A stretch of DNA of 25,000 nucleotides from Neocallimastix lanati (nom. inval.). Its lineage: Eukaryota > Neocallimastigomycota > Neocallimastigomycetes > Neocallimastigales > Neocallimastigaceae. Below are positions 23,132-25,000 of this stretch, piece by piece. How positions within the stretch are numbered: position 1 is the stretch's first letter; every line of letters begins with the position of its first letter. The translations under genes were made by a program, and so were the position numbers. Below the pieces are notes generated by a model. That model was given only the letters and a program-made list of their open reading frames with translations, was not told the DNA's origin and made no database searches. The DNA is taken from NCBI GenBank assembly GCA_016946835.1, contig JACVTC010000041.1:175001-200000 (forward strand). Direction: 5' to 3'.

Positions 23132-23856
23132 AAATGTTTCAATAGAATTAACCACAAAAAAAATTATTTTAAGTTAAATTTTTTAATAAACGTTTCTAAA
23201 TTAAAACAAATTAATTTAATTTATATAAAATTACCAATGTTTTTCATACTTTTGTAAAGTATATTAATTTTTATTTATAAATTTCTTTTTTTGTATATTT
23301 TTAAATAAATTTATCTATCATACTACACTCTTATGATAATTTTTATATATTATAATAATATTTATCTTTTTTTTTTTTATTGATTTATTTTAACATTGTA
23401 CCTTTTTAATTATATTAATTAAATATATATATATATAAATATATTTTAAAGAAAACAAAATCACCTAAAAGTTTTTTCTTTAAAATAAAACTTTTAAAAA
23501 AAAATAGCAAAAATAAAAATGTAAAAAAGTCTGAAAAAAATAATAAAAGAATAAAATAAATTTAAATAATATAAGAATAAAATAAATATAATTTCTTCAT
23601 TTTTTTTTTCAATTATAGAAGTATTAATATTCTTCACTATATATATTTAACATAATAAAAAATAAAATATAATAATACAAATTTTTCTATAGTTGATTTT
23701 AAATTACAAGTTTTCAAAAAAAATTAAATCATTAAAGTAAAATAAAAAGTTAAATAGAGAAGATATTATTTTTTTTTTAAAAAAAAAAAAAACATAAAGT
23801 GATTTTATTTGTATTATATTTGTATACTTGTATATATAAAATTTTAAATGTAATTG

Positions 23857-23885
<29 letters not shown>
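23857..23885. repeat. T29 homopolymer
   Basis: Uninterrupted T run about 245 bp upstream of the start codon at 24130. Poly(dA:dT) tracts often mark nucleosome-poor fungal promoters, so a promoter role is possible but inferred. Confidence 0.9.
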
Positions 23886-23889
<4 letters not shown>

Positions 23890-24129
23890 AAATAAAATAT
23901 TTAAAAAAAAAAAAAAAAATACCAACAATATTCTTATAAAAAATTATTGACATATTAATAAATTTGAGCTGGTTATTACATTGAATATTGAGTAAACTTG
24001 ATTTTTAGAAAAGAGTTATAAAATTTATCTAAAACAAACAAAAGTTTTAATAATAATAATAATTCATCATAGCTAATAAAAGTCAATAAAATAATAAGGT
24101 GAATAAAATAATTAAAAAATTCATTTAAA

Positions 24130-24486
24130 ATGAGAAATAGAATAAGATTAGCGGTTAGTGTTGTTTTTGTTCTAGTCTTTACAGGTTCCATGTTTATACT
24201 ACGTAAAGAAAAAGCCTCTGATCATTTAATGGAAAGAGGTATTAATGAAAATCAAATGGAATATATTAAAGAACTTTTTAAGTATGGCGATGATGAAGAT
24301 GATATAACAAATAACTTTAAAGAAGGAGAAAGTTATAAAGAAGCCATTTTTGATAATGCTGAACCCATAATTAATAAAGATATCAGTGACGAATTTCCAT
24401 ATAGTATACCAGATGAAGAAGAAATAAAAATAAGACTTACAAAAGAATATAGAAGAAAAGAAAGAGAAAAGAGATTAAAATTTTAA
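24130..24486 (+). CDS. Small single-pass membrane or secreted protein (118 aa), family unknown
   Basis: A complete single-exon frame from ATG (AAA just before it, favourable context) to TAA. The N-terminus MRNRIR is followed by a hydrophobic segment of about 18 residues (7-24, LAVSVVFVLVFTGSMFIL) and then RKEK: a signal anchor (type II, C-terminus in the lumen or outside) or an uncleaved signal peptide. Residues 30-118 are soluble, charged and acidic in the middle (YGDDEDDITNN, DEFPYSIPDEEE), with a basic tail KEYRRKEREKRLKF. No cysteines and no catalytic motif. Composition is clearly coding against the A/T background. It might be a stand-alone small protein or a truncated stalk of a Golgi-type enzyme; the sequence does not decide. 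Confidence 0.75.
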   Translation: MRNRIRLAVSVVFVLVFTGSMFILRKEKASDHLMERGINENQMEYIKELFKYGDDEDDITNNFKEGESYKEAIFDNAEPIINKDISDEFPYSIPDEEEIKIRLTKEYRRKEREKRLKF

Positions 24487-24667
24487 TAAAAAAAGTTTTT
24501 TCTTTTATCATCTTAAAATATCATTTAAAAAGTTTTAAAGTTAAAAATAAAATATATATTTTTAATGTTTCTTTTTTTTTTTTTTTTTTTATTTTTTTAT
24601 GAGAAAATAATAACATATTCAATTTCAATTTTGAATAAGATACCATAAGAAAATAAAATAAAATAAA

Positions 24668-24710
<43 letters not shown>

Positions 24711-25000
24711 AAATAACATAATTAATTTATACCAATATAAATTGAATTTATATATAAATAACAAAAAAAGTAAAAGACTTCAAATAATTAAATATATGTA
24801 TTTTTATGTATCTTTCGAATTAATAAAAAAAGTTATATAAAAATTTATAAATTATTAAATATGTAAATAAATATATACATTTAAATTATTTTAATAAAAT
24901 TTAAAAAAAAAAATATATATATAATAAAATAAAAATTATTTTGATATTTTTTATTATTATTATTAATTATTATTATATTTTATATTAATGGAAAAATGTT
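24487..25000. other. 3' flank of the small gene, A/T-rich
   Basis: It has several AATAAA-like signals close to the stop, a T-run near 24572-24590 and an A39 run at 24670-24708. No gene recognised up to the window end. Confidence 0.6.
24670..24708. repeat. A39 homopolymer
   Basis: An uninterrupted A run preceded by AAAAT pentamers (about 24650-24670). Confidence 0.95.

Larger units (their letters stand above)
22401..24129. other. Gene-free A/T-rich stretch upstream of the small membrane-protein gene
   Basis: No gene seen. It contains TTTA tetramer runs (about 22510-22530 and 22693-22734), T37 (23093-23129), T29 (23857-23885) and A-rich patches. The last about 240 bp should contain the promoter and leader of the gene starting at 24130, but no specific element stands out. 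Confidence 0.6.

Noticed and set aside
23976-24191. Minus-strand 71-codon frame
   Set aside because: It overlaps the start of the 118-residue gene on the opposite strand; its residues are Leu/Phe-rich filler from A/T-rich leader sequence.

Overview
The window looks like nuclear DNA of an extremely AT-rich eukaryote. Its intergenic DNA is almost pure A/T, with homopolymer runs of up to about 55 T, long simple-repeat arrays, short GT-AG introns and low-complexity Asn/Ser/Lys-rich proteins. Anaerobic gut fungi (Neocallimastigomycota) are my best guess, because gene deserts of this size and composition together with fungal-type introns are typical there. A dictyostelid-like amoeba is the main alternative. 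No bacterial, organellar or viral gene was recognised.

Layout. (1) 1-640, minus strand: a broken fragment of the exosome ribonuclease gene DIS3/RRP44, running off the left edge. Two introns can be placed because splicing them out rebuilds conserved Dis3 motifs. An in-frame stop and a frameshift indicate decay. (2) 641-1950: A/T-rich DNA with (AAT)n and T55/T39 tracts, plus one small coding-like island. (3) 1951-12263 (open to 12338), minus strand: a giant gene for a protein of about 3,380 residues, mostly low-complexity. The 9.9-kb ORF ends in a good splice donor that joins in phase to a separate terminal exon at 1951-2231. (4) 12339-24129: about 11.8 kb without a convincing protein gene. It holds heptanucleotide arrays (15.0-15.7 kb), a 22-bp inverted repeat, a GC-richer hairpin-rich island at 19.44-19.89 kb followed by exactly 150 perfect TTA units, a decayed and 5'-shortened second copy of that island at 22.03-22.35 kb ending in A47, and a diverged local duplication at 21.24-22.01 kb. 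(5) 24130-24486, plus strand: a small gene for a 118-residue protein with an N-terminal membrane or signal segment, followed by AT-rich 3' flank.

The genes show no obvious functional link. The two left-hand genes lie in the same orientation with about 1.3 kb between them. The most interesting features are the DIS3 relic, the re-modelled 3' end of the giant gene, and the repeat family that looks like a structured-RNA or SINE-like retroposon with A or TTA tails. All splice calls and family assignments were made by eye and are unverified.
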